A DNA stretch of 64,000 nucleotides from Aquabacterium sp. NJ1 (GCF_000768065.1 NZ_JRKM01000001.1:4012001-4076000); one strand, 5' to 3'. Shown: positions 37,530 through 45,580, counted from the first letter of the stretch. A program made the numbers and translations. Notes: generated by a model not told the origin, from the letters alone.

Positions 37530-38756
37530 ATGTTTTTTTCCGAGTTTTCCGGGTCGCTGCATGATGGTCTCGTGCAATGGGCGATCCATGGTCTGACAGA
37601 CGCCAGCTGGTGGCATGTTGTTGTCTACACGCTGCTTCTGACGCACATCACCATTGCATCTGTCACGATCTACCTGCATCGATCTCAGGCGCACCGTGCA
37701 CTCGAGCTGCACGCTGCGCCATCACATTTCTTCCGTTTCTGGCTGTGGCTGACCACCAGCACCGTCACCAAACAATGGGTGGCCGTGCACCGCAAGCACC
37801 ACGCCAAGTGCGAAACCGCTGAAGACCCGCACAGCCCTGTGGCCCACGGCATCAAGAAGGTGCTGCTGGAAGGCCGCGAGCTCTACCGCGACGAGGCCAT
37901 GAAGGCCGAGACGCTCAAGAAGTACGGTCACGGCACGCCCGATGACTGGCTGGAGCGCCACCTCTACACCCCGCGCAACGACTGGGGCCCGATCGCCATG
38001 TTGCTGATCGACCTGGCCTTGTTCGGCGCCATCGGTATCACCGTGTGGGCCGTGCAAATGTTGTGGATCCCGATCACGGCCGCCGGCATCATCAATGGCC
38101 TGGGGCACTGGTGGGGCTATCGCAACTTCGAGGCGCCTGACGCCTCCACCAATGTGTCGCCCTGGGGCATCATCATCGGTGGCGAAGAGTTGCACAACAA
38201 CCACCATACGTATCCGACTTCGGCCAAGCTGTCGGTCAAGCCTTACGAGTTCGACATTGGCTGGGGCTACATCCGTGGTCTGGAAATGTTGGGCCTGGCC
38301 AAGGTTCGCAAGACGCCGCCTCGCCTGCAACTGGGTGAGATCAAGCCGGTGGCCGATGCCAAGACGCTGGAGGCCATCGTGGCCAACCGCTATGAGCTGA
38401 TGGCCCGTTATGCCGCCGAAGTGCGTTCGGCTTGTGCGGCTGAAGTCAGCCGTCTCAAGGCCAGCGGGCAGGAGTCTGCGGCCAGCCAGCTGCAACGTGT
38501 GCGCAAGTGGATGCACCGCGACACCGACCAGATGCCCGTGGGCATCCAGCAGCAGGTGGACCAGGCACTGGCCGCCAACCCCCACCTGGACAAACTCATT
38601 GCCATGCGCGAAGAACTGCGCACGCTGTGGACGCGCACCAATGTGTCTGCCGAGCAGCTGGTGGTGGATTTGCAGGCCTGGTGCCAGCGGGCTGAAGCCA
38701 GCGGCATTGCGGCCTTGCAGGAGTTTTCTCGCAAGCTGCGCGCCGCGCATGCCTGA
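37530..38756 (+). CDS. membrane fatty-acid (acyl-CoA type) desaturase
   Basis: A 408-residue membrane desaturase with the three His boxes HRSQAH, HRKHH and HNNHH that bind the di-iron centre, plus GLGHWWGYRNFE. Hydrophobic segments lie near 25-45, 62-80, 150-172 and 174-195. It should introduce a delta-9 double bond into fatty acyl chains. The C-terminal 110 residues are a helical cytosolic extension (YAAEVRSACAAEVSRLKASG and onward) not needed by classical desaturases. GAAAGG precedes the ATG at 37530; the upstream in-frame codons to 37431 cover the terminator and are not coding. Confidence 0.88.
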   Translation: MFFSEFSGSLHDGLVQWAIHGLTDASWWHVVVYTLLLTHITIASVTIYLHRSQAHRALELHAAPSHFFRFWLWLTTSTVTKQWVAVHRKHHAKCETAEDPHSPVAHGIKKVLLEGRELYRDEAMKAETLKKYGHGTPDDWLERHLYTPRNDWGPIAMLLIDLALFGAIGITVWAVQMLWIPITAAGIINGLGHWWGYRNFEAPDASTNVSPWGIIIGGEELHNNHHTYPTSAKLSVKPYEFDIGWGYIRGLEMLGLAKVRKTPPRLQLGEIKPVADAKTLEAIVANRYELMARYAAEVRSACAAEVSRLKASGQESAASQLQRVRKWMHRDTDQMPVGIQQQVDQALAANPHLDKLIAMREELRTLWTRTNVSAEQLVVDLQAWCQRAEASGIAALQEFSRKLRAAHA

Positions 38757-38792
38757 CAAATCATCGATCGGCATACGTTTGTCGATCTGAGT

Positions 38793-38822
38793 AGCGTGCC
38801 CTTGCGGCACGCTTTTTTTTTT
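38793..38822 (+). terminator. rho-independent terminator after the desaturase
   Basis: AGCGTGCC, 5 bases, GGCACGCT: a perfect 8-bp stem followed directly by about ten T. It is a textbook terminator and isolates the following chemosensory module. Confidence 0.93.
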
Positions 38823-38874
38823 GCCAGATTTGCATCCTTTCCCACATCCCGATGAAAAAGGTCTTACTGAAGGC

Positions 38875-38901
38875 TTAAGTGTTCTCTTTTCCGGCCGTAA
38901 A
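38875..38901 (+). promoter_or_regulatory. sigma-28 (FliA)-like promoter of the chemosensory module
   Basis: TTAA at 38875-38878, 15 bases, GCCGTAAA at 38894-38901; the extended -35 reads TTAAGTGT. Twelve of sixteen positions match TAAAGTTT-N11-GCCGATAA. It lies between the terminator and the kinase gene, leaving a leader of about 120 bases in which I see nothing else. Confidence 0.42.
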
Positions 38902-39029
38902 CCTGTCCTGTATTTCGTATTCTGATTTGCCGCTCATAAATCATTGAACGGTGACGTAGTCCGGTCTGCAGTGGTTTGTCATGCCGATGGCATGCGAATC
39001 AGGCGGGCTCATGAAAGAGGTTGAAGGCG

Positions 39030-41330
39030 ATGGAACACATCATGCAAAGTCCTGCCGCGCTCCCCCAAAACAAGCCAGCTTCCGGGGAGCCCGAGGCGGC
39101 TGCGGCACCGTCTACGGCCAACCCGATGCGCAAGATCATCTTCATGGTCGGTGTGGCCATTGTGGTGTTCCTGGCGGTGACCAGCTACAGCGTGCGCCAG
39201 TCCTTCCAGAGCAGCGACCAGCTCTCTGCGATCAAGGACTTGTACTTCCCGGTGCTGCAGAAGATCGAGGCCAACATTGTTCGCCTGGACAAGATGGAAG
39301 AGCTGTTCATGCGCTCCGTCATGCTGGGCGACCATGACCCGCTTGACGAAGCAGAAGACTTCTACAAGAAGGGCGACGAGGAGTTCGTCGAGATGGCGCA
39401 GATCTATCCCGAGCGCGCCAAGGAAATCGGGGCCTTGCGCGAGGAGTACAAGAAGTACAACGCCATGGCGCTGCAGACGGCTGAGGACTTCCTCAAGAAC
39501 AAGATCGCCAACATGCCCGAGCAGACCAAGCGCATGAACAAGACGCTCAATGCGCTGCGCGACTCGATCAAGAAATTCCGCGAATCCAGCTACCAGAACT
39601 TCGTCAAGACCCTGGCTTCGTCTCAGCAGACCGTCAAGCTCAACCTGTACATGGGCATGGCGCTGGGCGTCATGAACTTGATCTTCATGGGCGTGCTGGT
39701 TTTCTTCATCCGCAACAACGTGCAGATGATGGCCGTGATCGCCGAGCAGAACGCCACCCTGGAAAAGCGTGTGGCCGAGCGCACCGCCCAGTTGCGTCAG
39801 AAGACGCACGACATCCAGGCCATGCTGCAGAACATGCCCCAAGGCGTGCTGACGGTGCTGCCTGGTGGTGTGATCCACCCCGAGTACTCCGCCTACATGG
39901 AGACCATCTTCGAGACCAAGGACATCGCTGGTCAGAACATGATGGAGCTGGTGTTCACCGACACCAGCCTGGGCTCCAACGACCTGTCTCAGGTGGATGC
40001 GGCGGTGGGTTCGTGCATTGGCGAAGACCTGATGAACTACGAGTTCAACTCGCACCTGCTGGTCACCGAGTTCAACAAGGCCATGCCCAATGGCGCGCTC
40101 AAGAGCCTGGAGCTGAGCTGGTCGCCGATCTCGGATGACAACGACGTGGTCGAGAAGCTCATGCTGTGCGTGCGCGACGTGACCGAGCTCAAGCGACTGG
40201 AAAGCGAAGCCGGTGCCCAGAAGCGCGAGCTGGAAATCATTGGCGAGATCCTGGCTGTGAGCCAGGAGAAGTTCCAGGACTTCATCGAGTCCAGCTACAA
40301 GTTCGTGGCCGAGAACGAAGAGATCATCCGCAAGGCGCCTCAGAAGGACATGGATGCGATCGGCCTGTTGTTCCGCAACATGCACACCATCAAGGGCAAC
40401 GCCCGTACCTATGGCCTGCTGAACATGACCAACGTCGTGCACGAGACCGAGCAGGAGTACGACGATCTGCGCAAGGACGACGAAAAGGTCTGGGACCAGG
40501 ATGCCTTGCTGAGCCAACTGGCCCTGGTGCACGCCTCGATCGACGAATACCACAAGATCAACGACGTCAAGCTGGGTCGCAAGGGTCCGGGCCGTCGCGG
40601 CAATGTGGAGCGCTTCCTGATGGTCGAGAAGGACCAGGTGGCGCGCGCCATGGAGCTGATCAAGGCTGCCAACGCGGGCGACCTGGCCGATGCGCGCCAG
40701 GCCTTGAACGAAGTCGAGCGCACGCTGCGCCTGATCGGCACCGAGAAGATCGACACCGTGCTGGCTGGCATCGTCGAGTCCATGCCTTCGCTGGCCAAGG
40801 AGCTGGGCAAGGAAGCGCCGCAGATCAGCATCGCCGACAACGGCATCGTGGTGCGCAACCAGGCCATTGGCCTGCTCAAGAACGTGTTCACTCACCTGTT
40901 CCGCAACTCCATGGACCACGGGCTGGAAACCGCCGAAGCGCGTCAGGCCGCAGGCAAGAGCCCCGCTGGCCACATCCAGCTGGACGCGGCACTGGACGCC
41001 GCTCAACTGACCTTGAAGTTGCACGACGATGGCCGAGGCCTCGCGGTGGGGCGCATCCGCCAGAAGGCCATCGAGAACGGTGTGTTGAACGAAGGTGAGA
41101 GCCGTTCGCCGGAAGAGATCGCCAATCTGATCTTCGCCTCGGGCTTCTCGACCGCAGACAAGGTCACCGAAGTGTCCGGGCGTGGCGTGGGCATGGACGC
41201 GGTTCGCGGCTTCCTGCAGAAGGAAGGCGGCGATGTGGCCATCCGCTTCACCGACAACAACGTTGGCGCTGATCTGCGCGCCTTCGAGCTGGTGATCACG
41301 CTGCCAGAGAAGTTCGCCGTCAAGGCCTGA
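39030..41330 (+). CDS. membrane-bound HPt/CheA-like histidine kinase without CheW-like domain
   Basis: 766 residues. Membrane segment 1 lies near 34-55 and segment 2 near 208-230, with a helical periplasmic domain of about 150 residues between, like four-helix-bundle sensors. A coiled coil follows (EQNATLEKRVAERTAQL), then a PAS-like region (about 265-390) and an HPt domain with H452 in NMHTIKGNARTYG. A CheA-type ATPase ends the protein: HLFRNSMDHGLE, DDGRGL, SGFSTADKVTEVSGRGVGMDAVR. It stops at VITLPEKFAVKA, so the CheW-like P5 domain is absent. I infer a receptor kinase that signals directly to the receivers of this cluster. The ATG at 39030 has AGAGG nine bases upstream; a TTG three codons earlier is less likely. 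Confidence 0.88.
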   Translation: MEHIMQSPAALPQNKPASGEPEAAAAPSTANPMRKIIFMVGVAIVVFLAVTSYSVRQSFQSSDQLSAIKDLYFPVLQKIEANIVRLDKMEELFMRSVMLGDHDPLDEAEDFYKKGDEEFVEMAQIYPERAKEIGALREEYKKYNAMALQTAEDFLKNKIANMPEQTKRMNKTLNALRDSIKKFRESSYQNFVKTLASSQQTVKLNLYMGMALGVMNLIFMGVLVFFIRNNVQMMAVIAEQNATLEKRVAERTAQLRQKTHDIQAMLQNMPQGVLTVLPGGVIHPEYSAYMETIFETKDIAGQNMMELVFTDTSLGSNDLSQVDAAVGSCIGEDLMNYEFNSHLLVTEFNKAMPNGALKSLELSWSPISDDNDVVEKLMLCVRDVTELKRLESEAGAQKRELEIIGEILAVSQEKFQDFIESSYKFVAENEEIIRKAPQKDMDAIGLLFRNMHTIKGNARTYGLLNMTNVVHETEQEYDDLRKDDEKVWDQDALLSQLALVHASIDEYHKINDVKLGRKGPGRRGNVERFLMVEKDQVARAMELIKAANAGDLADARQALNEVERTLRLIGTEKIDTVLAGIVESMPSLAKELGKEAPQISIADNGIVVRNQAIGLLKNVFTHLFRNSMDHGLETAEARQAAGKSPAGHIQLDAALDAAQLTLKLHDDGRGLAVGRIRQKAIENGVLNEGESRSPEEIANLIFASGFSTADKVTEVSGRGVGMDAVRGFLQKEGGDVAIRFTDNNVGADLRAFELVITLPEKFAVKA

Positions 41331-41460
41331 TCGGGCCGCGACGCTGCACCGTGGCCCTGCTGGTTCGCGCCGGTGGGGCCTTTGTTTTGCCGCCATGCCC
41401 TTGTTGTGCCAAGGGTGAGTGCAAGGCGTGAAAAGCGTGGAATTTGGACGCCTCTGCAAC

Positions 41461-41487
41461 TTTATGACGCCCCATATGCGCCGATAA
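41461..41487 (+). promoter_or_regulatory. sigma-28 (FliA)-like promoter before the mini-receptor
   Basis: TTTA at 41461-41464, 15 bases, and a perfect GCCGATAA at 41480-41487. The -35 is weak (two of four), but the -10 equals the FliA consensus. It lies in the 191-base gap between the kinase and the mini-receptor, 35 bases before the latter's start. Confidence 0.45.
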
Positions 41488-41521
41488 GCTGAAGTAACTA
41501 TGCGCTTGTCACCATGGATTC

Positions 41522-42286
41522 ATGGCCAATCGCGCGATCACCGCAAGGGTTCTCAAGATGCTGCTCTACTCGATTGTGTTTTTATCGGGATGCCTGATGG
41601 GCGCGCTGGGTGCATGGTTTCATCACCAGCGTGCCTTGAAGCTGAGAGGCGAGGTGGTGCTGGCCAGCGAGGCGCAGGCCAGGGAAACCAGCTTGCAGCA
41701 CACCATTGAAGAGCTGCGCCAGGAACTGGACCAGCATCAGCGCCGCCTGCATGACGAGCAGTCTTCGGCCAAGTCCGAGATGAGCCAGCTCAAGCAGGGC
41801 CTGGACCGTCAACTGCGTGAAGTGCAGGCGATGGCCTCGGGCAGCAAGGAGCAGACGCTGGTCAACTGCAACCGCCTGGCCGACTCGATCGAGAAGCTGC
41901 TCACTCTGATCAAGACCTTCGAGCGCTGGCATGCCGACATGAACGTGCTGATCACGCACAACCGCGAAATGCACGATCGCAATGACGAGTTCGCTGCCAT
42001 CGTGCGCCAGGTGGTGATCGTGGCACTCAACGCCTCGATCGAGGCGGCACGTGCCGGCGAGCAGGGCAAGGGCTTTGCCGTGGTGGCCAATGAGGTGCGC
42101 ACGCTGGCCAATCGTGCCGAGGCCTTGTCCAACGACTACCGCAACAACCTCTACAAGAACGACCTGATCACCACGACCACCTTCCAGGACCTGCAGGCGG
42201 GCGGCAAGATGATCATTGGCGCGGTCACCGAGTTGCAGTTGATCAACAGCAAGACCAAGGATGCCCTGGTCGTCGAAACGGTCTGA
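41522..42286 (+). CDS. minimal MCP-like signalling protein (one TM, no sensor, no HAMP)
   Basis: 254 residues: one membrane segment near 12-32, a charged coiled coil (about 45-110), then the MCP hairpin core around 157-195 ([21 protein letters not shown], then [11 protein letters not shown]). The canonical tip QTNLLALNA reads QVVIVALNA, so the QTN element that helps contact CheW and CheA is changed. There is no periplasmic domain, no HAMP and a short C-terminal helix. It probably takes input from, or gives it to, the membrane kinase upstream. No good ribosome site precedes the ATG at 41522; an ATG at 41558 just before the membrane segment is an alternative. Confidence 0.75.
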   Translation: MANRAITARVLKMLLYSIVFLSGCLMGALGAWFHHQRALKLRGEVVLASEAQARETSLQHTIEELRQELDQHQRRLHDEQSSAKSEMSQLKQGLDRQLREVQAMASGSKEQTLVNCNRLADSIEKLLTLIKTFERWHADMNVLITHNREMHDRNDEFAAIVRQVVIVALNASIEAARAGEQGKGFAVVANEVRTLANRAEALSNDYRNNLYKNDLITTTTFQDLQAGGKMIIGAVTELQLINSKTKDALVVETV

Positions 42287-42291
42287 ATGCC

Positions 42292-42846
42292 ATGATCAGT
42301 CAGCAAGCCAAAGATGCGCTGGACTTCATCGTCACCTCGGCGCTCAAGAGCTCCATGGTGGCGTCGGCGGACGATCGCTGCGAGGTCACTGTCATCAGTG
42401 ACATCAAGGACATCAAGGAAAAGAAGGTCGTGCTGCTGACCGTGTCGTCCTATGTGTTCCGCGTGATGACGATGGTGTACTTCACGCTCAACAAGGACAC
42501 CAAGGCGCACTTTGCGGCCATCAACCGCTCGGAAGTCGAGGCCATGAGCGACTCGGACTTCCTGGACGTGATCTGCGAGTGCGGGAACATCTTCTGTGGC
42601 GCCCTCAACCGCGAGTTGGGCAACCACTTCCCGCACCTGGGCATGTCCACGCCCAATGTGCTGGACCGTGAATGCGTGGACTACCTGACCGAGCTGGATG
42701 CAGGCTACACACAGCATTTCAAGATTTCGATCAACGACAACTTCACGATGCACGCCAGCCTGTGCGTCTGTGATTTTGCAGATATCGACTTCACCGTCGA
42801 TATGACTCAGACCGAAGAGAACAACGGCGAGCTGGAGCTGTTCTAG
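42292..42846 (+). CDS. CheX-family CheY-P phosphatase
   Basis: A 184-residue CheX-like protein. Residues D92, E96, N99 and P121 give exactly D-x3-E-x2-N-x21-P, the catalytic signature of the CheC/CheX/FliY phosphatases. The segment reads DVICECGN, and a single catalytic helix is present, as in CheX rather than CheC. It should dephosphorylate the CheY encoded two genes on. It starts 5 bases after the mini-receptor stop and ends GELELF, a tail shared with the next gene product and close to two others in the window. Confidence 0.8.
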   Translation: MISQQAKDALDFIVTSALKSSMVASADDRCEVTVISDIKDIKEKKVVLLTVSSYVFRVMTMVYFTLNKDTKAHFAAINRSEVEAMSDSDFLDVICECGNIFCGALNRELGNHFPHLGMSTPNVLDRECVDYLTELDAGYTQHFKISINDNFTMHASLCVCDFADIDFTVDMTQTEENNGELELF

Positions 42847-42877
42847 TCGTTCCCTCAACACCAGAAGGATTTGGATC

Positions 42878-43843
42878 ATGGTTGAAAAGGCAGAGCTGGT
42901 CAGCAAAGTGCTGGTGCTCGAGGAATCGCAGGACTGCGCCTTGCGCATCAAGGCGTTCTGCGACGCAAACAATCTGGTTGGGGTGAAAGCTCATCTGGAA
43001 AACGTCATGGGCGTGTTGAAGTCCAATGTGGACCTCGGCGCTATCTTCCTGTGCGAAGGCTATGGCGGTGCCGATGGCGGCGTGACCCTGGCTCGCGAGA
43101 TCCACGAGGTTCGCCCTGAATTGCCCGTCTTCCTGCGCCGCCAGGGCACGGACGATCTGGATGACATTCCCGAGCAGGATCGCAGCCTCTTCTGCCAGGC
43201 CTACTCGATCGACAACATCGACAAGCTGGGCCCGGTGGTCAACGAGACCATCTTCAGCCTGGTCTACCCGAACGCGCTGGTGCGAGGCATCACGGAGATC
43301 ACCAAGGCCGCGCTGGAGAGCCAGTTCAAGGACATGGACGTCACGTCCGAGGCGCCCTACATCGTGCGGGACCGCATCATCTACGGCGAGCTGTTCACGC
43401 TGATCCCGCTGGAAAGCAACTGGTGCCGCGGCTACATGATGCTGCAGACCGAGGAGCAGCCGCTGGTGCGCTTTGTCGAATCCGGCAAGACCCACATCAC
43501 GACCGATATGGTCAACTTCCGCGACATCAACCACGTGCTCGGCGAAGTGACCAACCTGGTCTGGGGCTCGTTCAAGAACCGCTTCATCGCCTACGAGCCC
43601 ATCGAAGGGCGCGCTTCGCAGGTGCCAATCATCGTCAACCACCTGCACCGCTACATCTCGTTCGGTTCAGAGGACCCCCAGCTCTGCTTCAAGTACACGC
43701 TGTCTGACAAGAGTGGTGAGGGCCCCAATCTCGTTTTGTACCAACGCTTTGTCTTCAACCTGAGCTGGTCACCTGACAAGTTCAAGGAGAACGAAGCGCT
43801 GGTTGAAGATCTGTTTGACTCGGGTGAGCTGGAGCTCTTCTGA
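42878..43843 (+). CDS. pseudo-receiver fused to a CheX-like domain
   Basis: 321 residues. The N-terminal 125 residues follow the receiver fold (SKVLVLEESQD for strand 1, GAIFLCEGYGGADGG for strand 3), but the acidic pair is EE and the phospho-acceptor Asp is replaced by C59, so phosphorylation is unlikely. The C-terminal part is CheX-like: E223 and N226 keep the ExxN helix (GEVTN), but the preceding Asp is H219 and the Pro spacing differs. It may bind rather than hydrolyse phospho-CheY, or act with relaxed chemistry. The tail VEDLFDSGELELF recalls the CheY-binding end of CheZ. It starts 31 bases after the CheX gene. Confidence 0.75.
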   Translation: MVEKAELVSKVLVLEESQDCALRIKAFCDANNLVGVKAHLENVMGVLKSNVDLGAIFLCEGYGGADGGVTLAREIHEVRPELPVFLRRQGTDDLDDIPEQDRSLFCQAYSIDNIDKLGPVVNETIFSLVYPNALVRGITEITKAALESQFKDMDVTSEAPYIVRDRIIYGELFTLIPLESNWCRGYMMLQTEEQPLVRFVESGKTHITTDMVNFRDINHVLGEVTNLVWGSFKNRFIAYEPIEGRASQVPIIVNHLHRYISFGSEDPQLCFKYTLSDKSGEGPNLVLYQRFVFNLSWSPDKFKENEALVEDLFDSGELELF

Positions 43844-43868
43844 TTGCTTTTTAGTGAGGTGAATAAAC

Positions 43869-44234
43869 ATGGCACAAGTTCTCGTCGTTGATGACTCCGC
43901 AACCGTTCGCAACGAAGTCGGTGATTTCCTGAAGAAAAACGGTCTGGACGTGATCACGGCCGTGGATGGTCGTGATGGCCTGGCCAAGCTCAAGGCGGAC
44001 CCCCGCGTCAAGCTGGTGGTCAGTGACGTCAACATGCCCAATATGGATGGCCTGACCATGGCCGAGAAGATCCGTGGCGAGCTGGGCAATGCCTCGGTCA
44101 ACATCATCATGCTGACCACGGAAAACACGCCCATCATGAAAGAGCGTGGCAAGGCCGCGGGCATCAAGGGCTGGATCGTCAAGCCCTTCAAGGGTGATGC
44201 GGTGATCGCCACCTTCAAGAAGCTGGCCGAGTAA
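43869..44234 (+). CDS. CheY-type response regulator of the module
   Basis: A 121-residue stand-alone receiver with all active residues: D8-D9, phospho-acceptor D53 in VVSDVNMPNMDG, T83/T84 in MLTTE and K105 in WIVKPF. It is the last gene of the module and the expected target of the upstream HPt kinase and the CheX phosphatase. GTGAGGTG precedes the ATG. It converges on fabI; no clear terminator lies in the 24-base gap. Confidence 0.88.
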   Translation: MAQVLVVDDSATVRNEVGDFLKKNGLDVITAVDGRDGLAKLKADPRVKLVVSDVNMPNMDGLTMAEKIRGELGNASVNIIMLTTENTPIMKERGKAAGIKGWIVKPFKGDAVIATFKKLAE

Positions 44235-44258
44235 GCCTTCAGGGCCTGTCAGGCCGCT

Positions 44259-45044
44259 TCAGGCCATGATGTTGATGCCGCCATCCACATAGACGGTCGA
44301 GCCCGTCAGGTGGCGTGCAAACGGGCTGGCCAGGTAGGCACAGGTCAGCCCGACATCCATCACGTCCACCATCTCGCCGATGGGGGCGGTGCTGACGGCA
44401 TGCGCCAGCAGCACATCGAATTCTTTCAAGCCAGATGCCGCGCGTGTCTGGATCGGTCCGGGTGATATCGCATGCACCCGGATTTTTTTCGGCCCCAGCT
44501 CGTACGCCAGATACCGGCAGGCCGATTCGAGTGCGGCCTTCACGGGGCCCATCAGGTTGTAGTTGGGCACCACCTTGTTGGCGCCGTGGTAACTCATGGC
44601 GAACATGCAGCCACCTTCGGTCATGAGCGGCACTGCTTCGCGCGCCAGCCTCAGGAAGGAGTGGCAGGAGATGTCCATCGCCTTGGCGAAGCCCTCGGGT
44701 GAACTGTTGAGCAGGCCGCTCTGCAAGTCGGCTTTGGGTGCAAAGGCGATCGAGTGGACGAGCAGGTCGAGTCGGCCCCAGCGCGCCGTAATCTGGTCGA
44801 ACAAGGCGCGAACCTGATCCGGCTGGGTGACGTCCAGGGGCATGAAGATATCGGCACCCAACTCCTGCGCCACGGGCTCTACAAAGGGCCGCGCCTTCTC
44901 GTTCTGGTAGGTGACGGCGACATCGGCGCCAAGCTGGCGAAAGGCCTTCGCGCAGCCATAGGCGATGGATGAATCGTTGGCGATGCCGACGATCAGGGCT
45001 TTTTTGCCGGCAAGCGCCTGGCCGGTGAGGTTGGGGGCGTCCAT
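44259..45044 (-). CDS. fabI: enoyl-[acyl-carrier-protein] reductase FabI
   Basis: A 261-residue short-chain dehydrogenase-type enoyl-ACP reductase. The NADH site is KKALIVGIANDSSIAYGCAKAF, the catalytic Y-x6-K is in PNYNLMGPVK, and AISPGPIQTRAASGLKEF is the FabI substrate loop. It reduces trans-2-enoyl-ACP in fatty-acid elongation. The ATG at 45044 gives the usual N-terminus; the frame continues open to 45128 through the rpmG terminator and is not coding there. Confidence 0.93.
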   Translation of the reverse strand: MDAPNLTGQALAGKKALIVGIANDSSIAYGCAKAFRQLGADVAVTYQNEKARPFVEPVAQELGADIFMPLDVTQPDQVRALFDQITARWGRLDLLVHSIAFAPKADLQSGLLNSSPEGFAKAMDISCHSFLRLAREAVPLMTEGGCMFAMSYHGANKVVPNYNLMGPVKAALESACRYLAYELGPKKIRVHAISPGPIQTRAASGLKEFDVLLAHAVSTAPIGEMVDVMDVGLTCAYLASPFARHLTGSTVYVDGGINIMA

Positions 45045-45087
45045 GCATGCATTCTGCGGCGCCGCTGTGAACCTGGCTTGATGGGCA

Positions 45088-45123
45088 ACAAAAAACCCGC
45101 TGGGCTTGCGCCTGAGCGGGTTT
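45088..45123 (-). terminator. rho-independent terminator of rpmB-rpmG
   Basis: Read on the minus strand, AAACCCGCT and AGCGGGTTT form a 9-bp stem around 13 bases and run into TTTTTTGTTG. It lies 40 bases beyond the rpmG stop and before fabI. Confidence 0.85.
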
Positions 45124-45162
45124 CTCATCTGGCAGGCGAGCCTGCCGGAAAACAGCGCTGAA

Positions 45163-45333
45163 TTACTTCAGCTTGATTTCCTTGTAGGCGACGTGCTTGC
45201 GTGCCTTGGGGTCGAACTTCATGAATTCCAGCTTTTCGGGCGTGGTCTTCTTGTTCTTGGTGGTGGTGTAGAAGTGGCCGGTACCCGCAGTGGATTCCAG
45301 CTTGATCTTTTCGCGTCCGCCTTTAGCAGCCAT
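45163..45333 (-). CDS. rpmG: 50S ribosomal protein L33
   Basis: A 56-residue basic protein, [20 protein letters not shown], then [21 protein letters not shown] and ending AYKEIKLK: a canonical L33 without the zinc-binding cysteines (the Cys-minus form). It follows rpmB on the same strand with a 13-base gap and GGAGAG before its ATG, as in most bacteria. Confidence 0.96.
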   Translation of the reverse strand: MAAKGGREKIKLESTAGTGHFYTTTKNKKTTPEKLEFMKFDPKARKHVAYKEIKLK

Positions 45334-45346
45334 GAGTCTCTCCTAA

Positions 45347-45580
45347 TTACAGTTCGCCGCGGGCGCGCAGGTCGGTGATGACCTGGTCGATGCCCACTTT
45401 GTCGATCAGACGCAGAGCGGCGGCGCTGATGCGCAGGCGCACCCAGCGGTTTTCGCTCTCGACCCAGAAACGACGGTACTGCAGGTTGGGCAGGAAACGA
45501 CGCTTGGTCTTGTTGTTTGCGTGGGAAACATTGTTTCCGACCATCGGGCCCTTGCCCGTGACTTGACAGACGCGTGCCAT
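45347..45580 (-). CDS. rpmB: 50S ribosomal protein L28
   Basis: A 77-residue L28 starting [20 protein letters not shown], with [19 protein letters not shown] and ending DLRARGEL. It is the first gene of the rpmB-rpmG unit, with a strong promoter at 45784-45812 and GGAGAAGC before the ATG. The Cys knuckle of some L28 proteins is absent except for C5. Confidence 0.97.
   Translation of the reverse strand: MARVCQVTGKGPMVGNNVSHANNKTKRRFLPNLQYRRFWVESENRWVRLRISAAALRLIDKVGIDQVITDLRARGEL

Noticed and set aside
41331-41400. Possible terminator after the module kinase (GGCCC and GGGCC with TTTGTTTT)
   Set aside because: The loop would be 18 bases and the stem only five; too weak to call.
44235-44268. 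Inverted GGCCTG/CAGGCC between the module cheY and fabI
   Set aside because: Short stem, no T run and overlap with the fabI stop; not supported as a terminator.
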